DNA of 64,000 nucleotides from Hyphomicrobium denitrificans ATCC 51888 (lineage in GTDB: Bacteria > Pseudomonadota > Alphaproteobacteria > Rhizobiales > Hyphomicrobiaceae): NCBI RefSeq assembly GCF_000143145.1, contig NC_014313.1, forward strand, positions 124,001 to 188,000. Direction: 5' to 3'. The notes under the pieces were generated by a model. The model was given only the letters and a program-made list of their open reading frames with translations, had not been told where the DNA came from and did not search any database. The position numbers and the translations under genes were made by a program. Position 1 is the first letter of the stretch; each line of letters begins with the position of its first letter. Positions 1 through 8,606 of the stretch are shown piece after piece.

Positions 1-1396
1 CGCAGGCGATGTCGGCGGCGCGATAGATTTCGGTCGCGATCGTCTTCACCTTGTCGCGCAGCTTCATCTCGGCCGGGTACAGCGGCTTGAAGTTCGCCTT
101 GCCCTCGTCGATGACCTTGACGACGTGGTGCGCCAAGTCTTCCGTGCCCTTGCCGCCGTCCGACCAGTGCGTGCACAGGAACGCCTTCGTGCCCATGCTT
201 TCGGCGGCCTTCTGCACTTCCGCGATCTCGGCGTCGGTGTCGGTGACGAACTTGTTCACCGCCACGACGGCCGGAACGCCGAACTTGTTGACGTTCTCGA
301 TGTGGCGCTTGAGGTTTTCGCAGCCCTTGGCCACCGCCGCGGCGTTCTCGGCCTTGAGATCATCCTTAGCGACGCCGCCATGCATCTTGAGCGCACGCAC
401 CGTCGCGACGATGACGACGGCCGACGGCGCGATGCCCGCCTTGCGGCACTTGATGTCGAAGAACTTCTCGGCTCCGAGGTCGGCGCCGAAGCCGGCTTCG
501 GTCACGACGTAGTCGGCAAGCTTCAGAGCCGTCGTCGTCGCGAGCACCGAGTTGCAGCCGTGCGCGATGTTGGCGAACGGACCACCGTGGATGAAGACGG
601 GGTTGTTCTCGAGCGTCTGCACGAGGTTCGGCTGCAGCGCATCTTTCAAGAGCACCGTCATGGCGCCGTCGGCTTTCAGATCGCGGGCGCGGATCGGCTT
701 CTTGTCACGCGTGTAGGCGACGATGATGTTGCCGAGGCGGGTTTCGAGATCCTTCAGGTCCTTCGCCAGGCAGAGGATCGCCATGACCTCGGAGGCAACC
801 GTGATGTCGAAACCATCCTCGCGCGGGAAGCCGTTCGAGACGCCGCCCAGCGAGTTGACGATCGAGCGTAGCGCGCGGTCGTTCATATCGAGGACGCGCT
901 TCCAGCCGACGCGGCGCTGGTCGATGCCGAGGGCGTTGCCCCAATAGATGTGATTGTCGATCAGCGCGGAAAGCAGGTTGTGGGCGCTGGTGATGGCGTG
1001 GAAATCGCCGGTGAAATGCAGGTTGATGTCTTCCATCGGCACGACCTGGGCGTAACCGCCGCCGGCGGCGCCGCCCTTCATGCCGAAGCACGGCCCAAGC
1101 GACGGCTCGCGCAGCGCCATGATCGCCTTCTTGCCGATGCGGTTCAGGCCGTCGCCGAGGCCGACCGTCGTCGTCGTCTTGCCCTCGCCAGCCGGCGTCG
1201 GGCTGATCGCCGTGACGAGGATCAGGTGGCCGTTGCTGAAGGATTGGATGCTGTCGAGATACTGCGCGGAGACCTTTGCTTTGGTCCAGCCGTAGGGAAT
1301 GAGAGCGTCTGCCGGAATTCCAAATTTTGCGGCGACGTCGGTGATCGGCTTCAGTTTCGCACGACGCGCTATTTCGATGTCGGATCCTTGGGACAT
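1..1396 (-). CDS. fhs: Formate-tetrahydrofolate ligase (partial; 3' end lies outside the window)
   Basis: Joins formate to tetrahydrofolate using ATP, giving 10-formyl-tetrahydrofolate; in methylotrophs this feeds C1 units into assimilation. Reading leftward from the ATG at 1394-1396 gives an uninterrupted frame of 465 codons to the window edge, starting [17 protein letters not shown]. The family P-loop GEGKTTT is at residues 70-76 and the glycine-rich [12 protein letters not shown] stretch follows. The family is usually about 555 residues, so roughly the last 90 are missing. All plus-strand reading frames over this gene are shadows. Role and family are from established knowledge; identification from the sequence is strong. 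Confidence 0.95.
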   Translation of the reverse strand, partial: MSQGSDIEIARRAKLKPITDVAAKFGIPADALIPYGWTKAKVSAQYLDSIQSFSNGHLILVTAISPTPAGEGKTTTTVGLGDGLNRIGKKAIMALREPSLGPCFGMKGGAAGGGYAQVVPMEDINLHFTGDFHAITSAHNLLSALIDNHIYWGNALGIDQRRVGWKRVLDMNDRALRSIVNSLGGVSNGFPREDGFDITVASEVMAILCLAKDLKDLETRLGNIIVAYTRDKKPIRARDLKADGAMTVLLKDALQPNLVQTLENNPVFIHGGPFANIAHGCNSVLATTTALKLADYVVTEAGFGADLGAEKFFDIKCRKAGIAPSAVVIVATVRALKMHGGVAKDDLKAENAAAVAKGCENLKRHIENVNKFGVPAVVAVNKFVTDTDAEIAEVQKAAESMGTKAFLCTHWSDGGKGTEDLAHHVVKVIDEGKANFKPLYPAEMKLRDKVKTIATEIYRAADIAC

Positions 1397-2317
1397 GCAT
1401 CTGCTCCGCGGCTATCGCTCATTAATCGCGGTTTCGTATAGCGAATGTTTTATTCGAGTAAAGCAACATTGTTAGGCTGCGGAGATCTTTGTTATGCTGC
1501 ACTGCCGTTGTGACAACGAGATGCCGTTTCTACGCGCGAGTGTTTTCTGGGCTTGTCGCTTGTTTGATCACATCCTGCCGTTGCCGCCGCTTATATGGCT
1601 CGTGTGTTATAATGCAGGGCTTATGAAGTTTCCTTGGTGCTCTGCAGCAAACTCTCTCCGACTTTTTTTGATCGAACGGTGGTTGGAGAGTCCGCGTTGC
1701 GAGTGGCGTTGTCGGTTCCGAGCGGAACCGAGGCGAGAGGGCGTAGCCCTGAACTGACGAAAAATGCATCGTAATCCGATGCTATTTTGAGCGGGGTCCG
1801 AGAGGACATTTGTGCGAAATAGAACAAATGCTGAATTCGCTTCTAAGTGTGTTTGATGTGGCATTACGGCGAATGCCAAATTATTGGGCTAAGCAAATCC
1901 AGTTGAAATGCGGAGAAATATTCCCGCAATGTCTATGCATTTTCCGGCAGCATCATTGGATGCTGTTGCAATCTCCAATTCGAGTGGGCTGAAAAATCGA
2001 GGTGGTCCGTTCCGTTCGTGGTTTCGTTGTCGTATTCGATGAACATCGAAGCTGTAGAGGAATTTGATGCGTCGTCGCTTTGTGAAGCTACGCGTTTCAT
2101 GTGTCGCTACTTTAAACACAAGGAGCATTTGTCACCGTGAAGCATCTGCAATCAAACGTGATCGTTTCCGGGATTGCAGTGACGTTGATTTGAGGTGGTC
2201 TTGCTGTGTAATAAAACAGACATTGCGGCACGAATTATGGAGACAGGCCAACCACTAATGGCTTGCATTTCGATCAAAAGAAAATATTGCTAAGCGGTCT
2301 AGTTCTATCGGGGTGCC
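1397..2317. other. Long intergenic stretch between divergent fhs and pglF
   Basis: About 920 bases, more AT-rich than the flanking genes, with only short reading frames that lack family resemblance or convincing ribosome sites. It must contain the promoters of fhs (leftward) and pglF (rightward). Two adjacent hairpins are visible: TCGGTTCC-gagc-GGAACCGA at 1712-1731 and AGGGC-gta-GCCCT at 1738-1750. They could belong to a small RNA or leader, but no T-run follows them. I cannot assign a gene here. Confidence 0.5.
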
Positions 2318-4273
2318 ATGAGGAGCCGCATCTTTGAAATGCCGCGCTATCACAAGCGCGCGGTATTGATTGTCGTCGATGCAGTGCTGCTTATCATTGC
2401 GCTGCGGCTGCCGATGGCGATCCGCCTTGGGCACCTCGATGTTCCGGAAGGCGAAGGCACCTGGGCGTTGGTTCTAGCCGCGCCGCTCATAACCCTCGCG
2501 ATACTGTGGCGTTTCAACGTCTATCGGGTCGTTACACGCTTCGTCGGCTATCGCGGTGCGAGCCAGATTGGGCTTGCCGTCGGCCTTTCCACGTTGATCT
2601 GGGCGCTGCTGGTGTTCCTTTCGGGCCAGAATGGCATTCCGCGCTCGATCATCATTCCCTATGGGATACTCGGCACGCTGTTTCTCATTGCGGTGCGCTA
2701 TGCGATCAAGGCGATCCTCAATAGCGCCGATATCATGACCGCGCGTGAGTATACGCGAGTGCCACCTCGGCCAACGCTGATCTACGGCGCGGGCCGGCTG
2801 GGGATCGAGCTGCTTAACAACGTGCGGCGCGCGCGCGATCGCGACATCATCGCATTCATCGATTCTTCGCCTACGCTTTGGCGTCAGTATGCTGGTGGAG
2901 TCAAAGTTTATCCGCCGAGCCGTTTGGCTACGCTGATCGAATCCGAAGCACCGTGTGAAGTCTTGGTCGCTTTGCCCGGGTCGCAGAGGCAGGAGCGGCG
3001 CGAGGTTCTGAAAGAACTCGAGAAGCTTCCGGTGACGGTCAAGGTTTTGCCCGCGTACGAGGATTTCACGTCCGGGCATGTCGGTGTCAACAGCTTGCGC
3101 AACGTCGATGTCAACGATCTCTTGGGCCGCGATCCGGTGATGCCGCGTCCTGAGCTTCTGGCTCGGAATACGCGGGGCAAGTCGGTTCTGGTGACTGGTG
3201 CGGGCGGCTCTATCGGCAGCGAACTGGTGCATCAAGTCGTGTGGCAGCTGCCACGCCTGCTCGTGCTGCTCGAAATCTCGGAGCCGGCGCTCTACAAAAT
3301 CGATATGGAAATCCGAGACGCGTTGGCGAAGCTGCCTGAAGATGCTGCCAGACCTCGCGTCGTTCCGGTTCTCGGCTCGGTCAGCGATGAAAGGCTGGTC
3401 AACGCTCTCCTCAGTGAGCACCGCGTCGAGACGATCTACCACGCGGCAGCCTACAAGCATGTGCCGATGGTGGAGAGCAATCCGACCGCCGGAATCATCA
3501 ATAACGCGCTTGGCACGCTCGTCATCGCCAAGGCTGCCGTACGCAACCGGGTCGAGCGCTTTGTTCTGATCTCGACCGACAAGGCGGTGCGTCCGACGAA
3601 CGTGATGGGCGCGTCGAAGCGCTTATCGGAACTCGTGGTGCAGGCCGAAGCGGCAAGTCAAAGCGGAACGGTTTTCACGGCGGTACGCTTCGGTAACGTG
3701 CTCGACAGTTCCGGCTCCGTGGTGCCGCTTTTTCGCAAGCAAATCGCCGATGGCGGCCCGCTCACCGTCACGCATCCTGATGTCGTGCGCTATTTCATGT
3801 CGATCCATGAGGCGGCCGAGCTGGTGATACAGGCCGGTGCGATGGCGACCGGTGGTGAAGTTTTTGTGCTGCAAATGGGTGAGCCGGTCCGCATTCTCGA
3901 TCTCGCGCGTCTCATGGTGCGCCTCTCCAATCGCGAAATCCGCGACGATAAAAATCCAGACGGCGATATCGAAATTTCTTTTACCGGCTTACGGCCAGGC
4001 GAGAAGCTGTACGAAGAGCTACTCATCGGCGCCAGCACCAAGCCTACCGAGCATCAGCGCATCTACAAGTCCGACGAGCCGTTTCTGCCGTTGAAGGATC
4101 TTGAGCGAGAGTTCGATCTGTTGATGCTGGCGATCGAGGCCGAAGATATGATTGCGCTCAAGAGGGTTTTGACGCGCGTTGTCGAGGGTTATCAGCCGGA
4201 GTCTGGTGCGAAGCCTGGCAAAGGTGCGCATCAGAGCCCGGATCAAGAGCCGATCTCGCAAACGATCCACTGA
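2318..4273 (+). CDS. pglF: PglF/WbpM-type UDP-GlcNAc 4,6-dehydratase, membrane-anchored
   Basis: A 651-residue protein of the PglF/WbpM/CapD class, which converts UDP-GlcNAc to the 4-keto-6-deoxy sugar. Four membrane helices occupy residues ~15-130. A first Rossmann domain follows (YGAGRLG near 160), then the catalytic SDR domain with VTGAGGSIGSE near 291, ISTDKA near 417 and the MxxxK motif (MGASK) in place of YxxxK. The partner genes pglE, pglD and pglC lie 55 kb away at 58997-61459, separated mainly by the prophage. Together they form the bacillosamine route, so the likely product is the precursor of UDP-4-amino-4,6-dideoxy-GlcNAc. WbpM and PglF are hard to separate by sequence alone; the neighbours favour PglF. 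Confidence 0.9.
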   Translation: MRSRIFEMPRYHKRAVLIVVDAVLLIIALRLPMAIRLGHLDVPEGEGTWALVLAAPLITLAILWRFNVYRVVTRFVGYRGASQIGLAVGLSTLIWALLVFLSGQNGIPRSIIIPYGILGTLFLIAVRYAIKAILNSADIMTAREYTRVPPRPTLIYGAGRLGIELLNNVRRARDRDIIAFIDSSPTLWRQYAGGVKVYPPSRLATLIESEAPCEVLVALPGSQRQERREVLKELEKLPVTVKVLPAYEDFTSGHVGVNSLRNVDVNDLLGRDPVMPRPELLARNTRGKSVLVTGAGGSIGSELVHQVVWQLPRLLVLLEISEPALYKIDMEIRDALAKLPEDAARPRVVPVLGSVSDERLVNALLSEHRVETIYHAAAYKHVPMVESNPTAGIINNALGTLVIAKAAVRNRVERFVLISTDKAVRPTNVMGASKRLSELVVQAEAASQSGTVFTAVRFGNVLDSSGSVVPLFRKQIADGGPLTVTHPDVVRYFMSIHEAAELVIQAGAMATGGEVFVLQMGEPVRILDLARLMVRLSNREIRDDKNPDGDIEISFTGLRPGEKLYEELLIGASTKPTEHQRIYKSDEPFLPLKDLEREFDLLMLAIEAEDMIALKRVLTRVVEGYQPESGAKPGKGAHQSPDQEPISQTIH

Positions 4274-4325
4274 TCACATCGCCGAAGTTCCGCGATAAAT
4301 GTGCTTCGGGTTTGGCTGTCGCCAT

Positions 4326-5284
4326 TCACCCCGAGGATCGCTGTTCTTCCTCGATATGCGTTTCGTCTTGAGCAACGTGCGGCCGGATCATGGCTAGAAA
4401 AATCGGCGTCCATAAAAACAAATAGTGCGTGTTGAACGAACGCAGCGGCTCGCTCAGATCCGATGCCATGAAGCCATTGGCGAAAATGAGCATCGCTACG
4501 ACGAAAAACTTCTCATCCTTATTTTTTAGCTCGGATGCGCGAGAAAGCGCGACGGCCATCACGGCAATGAAAAAAATGGCGAGCGGAATCCCGAAGTGCA
4601 GAGCCATCCCAAGATAGGTATTGTGGGCGTGAGGAATTTCACCCGGGAAGCGAAAGGCGGATCCGACTCCCCAAAGTGGATGGCTCGCGATCGCATCGAG
4701 GCTTTGCATCCAGATGCCGTATCGCGACGGATCACGGCAAGCGAGCTCGATCTCGGGGCAGAGTACGTCGCGGATCGGGCCATAAAATAAGACGCCGGCG
4801 GCTACCAGTCCGTACGCGCCAAACGCGCTGACGAAGAGCAGCGTTCGAGATCCGTAACAAATGACCAAGGTCGTCAGGGCGAGCGCAAGTATCAGCGCAA
4901 GGAGCGGTCCGCGGCTGCCGGTAAGATAAATTGCGGTCAGCGTGATGCAGATCATCGTCGCCGCAAGCAACGCTTTCAGCGGCGTACGCCGAATGTCGAT
5001 GTGGTAGGCGAGCAAGGTGATAGCCGCGAACAGGCCTGCGGCCATCGCTCCAGCCGCGAGAATGGGATTATCGGTTCGACCGACGAGGAGCAATCTGCCG
5101 TCGATATGCGGGGCCGCTACCAAAGTGACGATCACGCATGCGCAGGCTGCACCCGCAGTTAGCCACAGGATTTCGCGAAAGCGCAGATGCAATTGTGCGT
5201 AAAGAATGAGACCGTATAAACCTGCAATGAAAAGCGCGTGAGATACGCCTGAACCGAACGTTGCGGTGGGACTCCCGTAGGGAG
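4326..5284 (-). pseudogene. O-antigen ligase/polymerase (Wzy_C family), C-terminal half cut off by the prophage
   Basis: This is the 3' part of the host gene: about 314 residues from PTATFGSGVSHALF to the stop, with multiple membrane helices. It carries TGSRGPLLAL and the HAHNTYLG motif, whose His is important in WaaL/Wzy enzymes. It has no start of its own and can be translated only as the tail of the integrase. The first half is at 48872-49279. It converges on pglF, 52 bases away; a weak CCGAAG/CTTCGG stem at 4282-4319 lies in that gap. Excision would restore the gene, so it is better called reversibly interrupted than decayed. Confidence 0.9.
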
Positions 5285-6476
5285 CGCCAGCGGCACCGGC
5301 CGCATCTGATTTCGCTGGCTTTTTCTTATTATTTGTCCCACTAGATTTTATATCTGGGATTGGTGGGACGCTTTCTCCTGCCTGGACACCCTTTTCCAAG
5401 AACGCCATGCCCAAGGCCGCCATTTTTTTCCGCTCGGCGGCGCGCGTATATATCTCGGCCTCCGCCAAGCTTCGCCAACCGAACATAGCCATCAACTGAT
5501 GTGCCGTGGCGCCGGCTTCCGCCGCGCGCGTTGATCCAGCTTTACGCAGCCCGTGTGCGGAGCATTGTGGCAGACCAGCCTCGATGCATCGGTCGTGAAA
5601 CCAGTTCCCGAAACCGGCGATCGTGAAGGGCTTACCGTACTCAGTCAAAAGGTAGACCATGTCACCGGTGGGCCCGGCCTGTATTGCGGCGGCAAGCGGC
5701 TGCAGCATGGGGATGTGAATGATGGTGGGATACCGGTTCCGGTTCTTGTGGGCCGTCCATCGGAGAGAATCACCTTGTTCGTGCTGCCGGCCAAGCTGCA
5801 CCGCATCCGATCTCCGGGCGCCGGTATACAGCATAATAGATAGGGCGAGGTGCGCCTTAGTTCCTAACGGATGGCGGCGCTGGAACGCTTCAATCTCATC
5901 CGGTAGCCAAGTGTGGTGACCGTTCGAGATCAAACGAGGTTTAGTTAGGCTGATCGCGGGATTCGCAACGCAATGCTTTTTGGATGTCGCCCATTTGAAC
6001 ATCGGCCGAAGTGCCTTGACCCGGTCTGTTGCGGCACCCGGCAGAGCCTTCTTGCGGTCGCGCAAAACTTCTAGGTCCGACAGTTTAATGCGGTCTAGAG
6101 GGAAGTTTCTGAATGTCTCAGCGGCCTCCTGAAAAATCGGCTCATTCAGCATCGATTCGAGTACGCGTGCTCTCGTGCGCTGTGTCGACGGATCGAGATT
6201 GGAGAAATCCTTCGATGCGCGGAAGGCCGTGACGAGCCACCCTAGGGTCCCTGGTACCGCGCTGACTGATGTCTTCTCGGCTTCTTTATAGCAACCCGTC
6301 GCAAACTGCTCGATGAGGGAGCTATAACGTTCTGCAAACTCGGGCGACGTCGGTCTCTCTCGGAGACGGATCTTCCGATATCCCGGATACCGAAAATAGA
6401 TGCGCACATTGCCGTGCCTGTCGGTATCCTCGACGAGATACCGGTATCCGATGCGCATGTCCGCCCCCACGGTCAT
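4326..6476 (-). CDS. int: Tyrosine integrase fused in frame to the C-terminal half of a host O-antigen ligase
   Basis: The 716-codon frame has two parts. Residues 1-402 are a phage tyrosine recombinase: N-terminal SAM-like region (~50-180), then the catalytic domain with Arg in TGARRSD (~222), HGLRKAG (His-x-x-Arg, ~310), a Trp in MFGWRS where many integrases have His, and the nucleophile Tyr in EIYTRAA. Residues 403-716 are host protein with about seven membrane helices and the Wzy_C signatures TGSRGP and HAHNTYLG. The join falls exactly at the attL core (Ser402). In the circular phage the protein would end seven residues after Ser402 (409 residues). Whether the lysogen really makes the membrane-tailed form, and whether it is active, is unknown. 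The start overlaps the excisionase stop by 4 bases. Confidence 0.93.
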   Translation of the reverse strand: MTVGADMRIGYRYLVEDTDRHGNVRIYFRYPGYRKIRLRERPTSPEFAERYSSLIEQFATGCYKEAEKTSVSAVPGTLGWLVTAFRASKDFSNLDPSTQRTRARVLESMLNEPIFQEAAETFRNFPLDRIKLSDLEVLRDRKKALPGAATDRVKALRPMFKWATSKKHCVANPAISLTKPRLISNGHHTWLPDEIEAFQRRHPLGTKAHLALSIMLYTGARRSDAVQLGRQHEQGDSLRWTAHKNRNRYPTIIHIPMLQPLAAAIQAGPTGDMVYLLTEYGKPFTIAGFGNWFHDRCIEAGLPQCSAHGLRKAGSTRAAEAGATAHQLMAMFGWRSLAEAEIYTRAAERKKMAALGMAFLEKGVQAGESVPPIPDIKSSGTNNKKKPAKSDAAGAAGAPYGSPTATFGSGVSHALFIAGLYGLILYAQLHLRFREILWLTAGAACACVIVTLVAAPHIDGRLLLVGRTDNPILAAGAMAAGLFAAITLLAYHIDIRRTPLKALLAATMICITLTAIYLTGSRGPLLALILALALTTLVICYGSRTLLFVSAFGAYGLVAAGVLFYGPIRDVLCPEIELACRDPSRYGIWMQSLDAIASHPLWGVGSAFRFPGEIPHAHNTYLGMALHFGIPLAIFFIAVMAVALSRASELKNKDEKFFVVAMLIFANGFMASDLSEPLRSFNTHYLFLWTPIFLAMIRPHVAQDETHIEEEQRSSG
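5271..5284. repeat. attL core: 14-bp direct repeat, left prophage end
   Basis: The 14 bases actcccgtagggag occur here and again at 48896-48909; the bases just outside differ (g/c on one side, c/g on the other). The core contains the dyad CTCCC-GTA-GGGAG, typical of a tyrosine-recombinase core with two inverted binding arms. It lies in coding sequence and reads Y-G-S in the frames of both the integrase fusion and the host gene, so strand exchange keeps both frames. Confidence 0.93.
5335..5369. promoter_or_regulatory. Candidate integrase arm-type sites next to attL
   Basis: The heptamer GTGGGAC occurs inverted at 5335-5341 (GTCCCAC) and direct at 5363-5369. The same heptamer occurs at 48804-48810 and inverted at 48854-48860 beside attR, and once on the host side overlapping the core (5266-5272). 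A pair within 100 bases of each prophage end suggests arm-type integrase or excisionase binding sites. This is inference from repetition only. Confidence 0.4.
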
Positions 6477-6742
6477 ACGGCGGCGCGGTCCCAGATGTCA
6501 CCAAGAGAATCACGATCGCCATCGGTATCGGGCAGAGCATCGAAGTAAGAGTCAAGCTTGCGGAGATCCCAGACGCGGCGGCCCCCTATAGGTTTGGGCT
6601 TAGGCATTAATCCGTCATCGACCATTTTGTCGAACTTACCGGGACTTATGCCGATGTAAGTCGCGGCTTCCTCGCGCGACAACCCGCGCGGCGCCAGATT
6701 GGCCGGCAATCTGCTCAGGCGATCAGCGCGAGATTTCGTCAT
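6473..6742 (-). CDS. Excisionase-like MerR/AlpA-type HTH protein
   Basis: 89 residues with a winged-helix motif near 20-60 (LSREEAATYIGISPGKFDKMVDDGLMP, broken here as LSREEAATYIG and SPGKFDKMVDDG), followed by the basic GGRRVWD wing usual in AlpA/Xis proteins. It lies directly before int with a 4-base ATGA overlap, so the two are translationally coupled. Likely role: directing the integrase toward excision. AlpA-type regulators have the same fold, so a transcriptional role is not excluded. Confidence 0.8.
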   Translation of the reverse strand: MTKSRADRLSRLPANLAPRGLSREEAATYIGISPGKFDKMVDDGLMPKPKPIGGRRVWDLRKLDSYFDALPDTDGDRDSLGDIWDRAAV

Positions 6743-6748
6743 CTCCCC

Positions 6749-6940
6749 TTACTCCTTCTCCCTCTCAAGCAACTGCATCGGTGACCTTGCCAATATCTGT
6801 TCCGCAAAGTTGCTGGTCCTCACCGTTATGGCCCCGTCATCGCCTTTGAAGCTGTTGGGATCAGCAAGAATAGAAAGTCCGTCTCGAAGGTGCTTTATCT
6901 CTGCCTCTAGAAGCGCTGTTTGGTTTTCGATTTCAGTCAT
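6749..6940 (-). CDS. Small coiled-coil protein, unknown function
   Basis: 63 residues, MTEIENQTALLEAEIKHLRDG at the start, rich in heptad-like Leu/Glu spacing for the first ~25 residues. It sits between the HNH gene and the excisionase in the leftward operon, 6 bases before xis. A purine-rich GAGAGGGAAG site precedes the start. No family recognised. Confidence 0.6.
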   Translation of the reverse strand: MTEIENQTALLEAEIKHLRDGLSILADPNSFKGDDGAITVRTSNFAEQILARSPMQLLEREKE

Positions 6941-6989
6941 TCTTCCCTCTCAAGTCCTGGATGTGAGTGGTGTAGTGAACGGATGGCTT

Positions 6990-7499
6990 TCACTCAGTCC
7001 TCGCGAACTCACCATGGTATTTTTGTGAACCTGCAATGTAGGCTGCGTGAGCTTGTTCCGGAGTGTCAAAGTAGCCAAGGCCGATTGATCTGCCGTGCAC
7101 CCGGATCTGAGCACGCCAGCAGCTTCGGCGCGCAAAGAAACTAACTCCCTTAAGTCCAGAGGTATTGTTGCGGCGTTTGCGGGAATTGCATTGATTTTGT
7201 GTTTGGGTCGCTTCGCGCAAATTCGCGAACCGATTATCATCTCGAATGCCATTGATGTGATCTAGCAGTGCATTCGGCCATTTCCCGGTCATATATAGCC
7301 ATGCAAGCCGGTGGGCGAGATACATGTGGCCGCCTACTTTTATGTTTCGATATCCGCAACTCTGTTGAGAGCCCGCTATCATGCCAATCCGGACAGGTCG
7401 AGCGACGCGGACCTTCCAAACGAACACACCACTATCAGGATTATAGTGGAGGACTTCTCGCAATTGTTCGGCGGTAACTGCGCAGAATTTCTCGCTCAC
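6990..7499 (-). CDS. HNH homing-type endonuclease with AP2 domain (copy 1 of 4)
   Basis: 169 residues from the GTG at 7497-7499, which has a GGGAG site at a suitable distance. N-terminal helix-rich segment, then HNH_3 core AHRLAWLY and LLDHINGIRDDNR (His/Asn/His cluster) at about 60-95, LREATQTQN, then an AP2 DNA-binding domain beginning NTSGLKGVSFF and ending KYHGEFA. Free-standing selfish endonucleases of this type occur in many phages. Three more copies with the same architecture lie at 23588, 39821 and 47132 in this prophage. Confidence 0.88.
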   Translation of the reverse strand: MSEKFCAVTAEQLREVLHYNPDSGVFVWKVRVARPVRIGMIAGSQQSCGYRNIKVGGHMYLAHRLAWLYMTGKWPNALLDHINGIRDDNRFANLREATQTQNQCNSRKRRNNTSGLKGVSFFARRSCWRAQIRVHGRSIGLGYFDTPEQAHAAYIAGSQKYHGEFARTE

Positions 7500-7503
7500 C
7501 AAA

Positions 7504-7851
7504 TTATTCTCCCAAAATCCTGAGAGCTTCTACCTTTGCTTCACGAGCACGACGGAGATCCTTGGCTGTAAGGTCGGAGCCAAGAAGAATGAGACGGATC
7601 TCTTCGTCGTCGACTTCCGCAGTATCAAAGCCGTCGATGCATTCTTTGAACGGCTCTACCGCTTTCATCAGTAGGTCTATGACTTGCTGCTGGCGCTCGA
7701 TGATCTGATCTCTCGTTGGCTCGAAGCCGTTTGCAAGCCGTGCTTCGTACGACAGGCAATCAGGCCAATAGAGGTGGTCACACGATCCGGATGGGTTGCG
7801 GACGGCTTTTGGTCCGCCGCAGTGAGCGCAAGTGTCTGTCGCTTCTTGCAT
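7504..7851 (-). CDS. Phage protein with N-terminal Cys cluster, unknown function
   Basis: 115 residues. CAHCGG near residue 8 and a later Cys pair (CDHLYWPDC) could bind zinc; the C-terminal half is acidic and helical (DEEIRLILLGSDLTAKDLRR). Member of the leftward early operon, 12 bases after the preceding gene. No family recognised. Confidence 0.65.
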   Translation of the reverse strand: MQEATDTCAHCGGPKAVRNPSGSCDHLYWPDCLSYEARLANGFEPTRDQIIERQQQVIDLLMKAVEPFKECIDGFDTAEVDDEEIRLILLGSDLTAKDLRRAREAKVEALRILGE

Positions 7852-7863
7852 TGGGCTTAGTCC

Positions 7864-8118
7864 TCAGAATGGAATCTTTGCGTCTTCGTCGAAGTCGCCT
7901 CTGTTCAGTTCTGTGGCAGGAGGCCCGTTGTGCCTGCGCATGGCGGCATCAGCGATCTGCTTCGCATTCTCAGGGTGTAAAAGGCCGCGTTCGCAAAGCA
8001 TGTTGATCACGTCCCATCCACTGAGCGGATAATCTTGCGCCGCCCAATCGGCCAGTTCTTCGGCCAGCGTCCAGATCGGGCTTGGAGGGAAGTCGGATTT
8101 TGTTTCGCTGTTTCCCAT
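7864..8118 (-). CDS. Small acidic phage protein, unknown function
   Basis: 84 residues, no membrane segment. Central helical segment with WTLAEELADWAAQDYP. Three bases separate it from the gene before, so it is part of the same leftward transcript. No recognisable domain. Confidence 0.6.
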   Translation of the reverse strand: MGNSETKSDFPPSPIWTLAEELADWAAQDYPLSGWDVINMLCERGLLHPENAKQIADAAMRRHNGPPATELNRGDFDEDAKIPF

Positions 8119-8121
8119 TCT

Positions 8122-8373
8122 CTACCCTTCCTTAGACTGGGTGATGTTAGGAACCGGGACCATTTTTCCGGCGTCGGGGTTTTCGTTTTCTAGTTCTGTG
8201 AGATGCTGTGCAAACCACTCGTCCTTGCAGATTGGGCAAAAGATCTTGAGCGTCGCACCGATCTTTGGAGCCGTCGTCTCAAGAACGTAATTATGCTTTT
8301 GGCACCTGTAGACGTACGGAGACCGCTTTGGCGCCGACTGTTCAGCTGGAAGAGTGTCGGAATTCTTTGTCAT
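8122..8373 (-). CDS. Zinc-ribbon-like small phage protein
   Basis: 83 residues. A CQKH...FCPICKDEW pattern resembles a two-knuckle zinc ribbon of the kind common in small phage DNA-metabolism proteins. Overlaps the preceding gene by 4 bases (ATGA). Function unknown. Confidence 0.62.
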   Translation of the reverse strand: MTKNSDTLPAEQSAPKRSPYVYRCQKHNYVLETTAPKIGATLKIFCPICKDEWFAQHLTELENENPDAGKMVPVPNITQSKEG

Positions 8374-8606
8374 CCCGCTTTCTCCGTATGCTTTGCTTCT
8401 TCCTCTCCGTCGCCCATAGCGTCGGCGGCATCGCTCGCCATATCCGAGAGATTTCTGAGTGCCACATGCAGCATTTCAGTTGCCACGTCGGCGTCTTTTC
8501 CGCTGCCCTCAACCGTCGCGTCAATTCGAACCGAATAGTCGCCCTGAGAAAGCCGCACCCGCACGAACGTATCGCCGTTCGGATATTTCCCGACTTCAGC
8601 TGGCAT
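8370..8606 (-). CDS. Small phage protein, unknown function
   Basis: 78 residues. The start at 8604-8606 is chosen because an AGGAG site lies 7 bases upstream; an earlier ATG at 8636 lies inside the preceding gene. The N-terminal half looks like a small beta domain (GDTFVRVRLSQGDYSVRID); the C-terminal part is helical and acidic. No family recognised. Confidence 0.6.
   Translation of the reverse strand: MPAEVGKYPNGDTFVRVRLSQGDYSVRIDATVEGSGKDADVATEMLHVALRNLSDMASDAADAMGDGEEEAKHTEKAG

Noticed and set aside
51..1441. Several long plus-strand reading frames
   Set aside because: They are antisense shadows of the GC-rich fhs gene, which has an uninterrupted minus-strand frame with family motifs.
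1712..1750. Two hairpins upstream of pglF as a small RNA gene
   Set aside because: No promoter or T-run could be tied to them; recorded only as part of the intergenic description.
4326..6476. A natural integrase-membrane domain fusion as a new protein family
   Set aside because: The join falls exactly at the att core, and the missing halves of both proteins lie at the other prophage end, so it is a product of integration.
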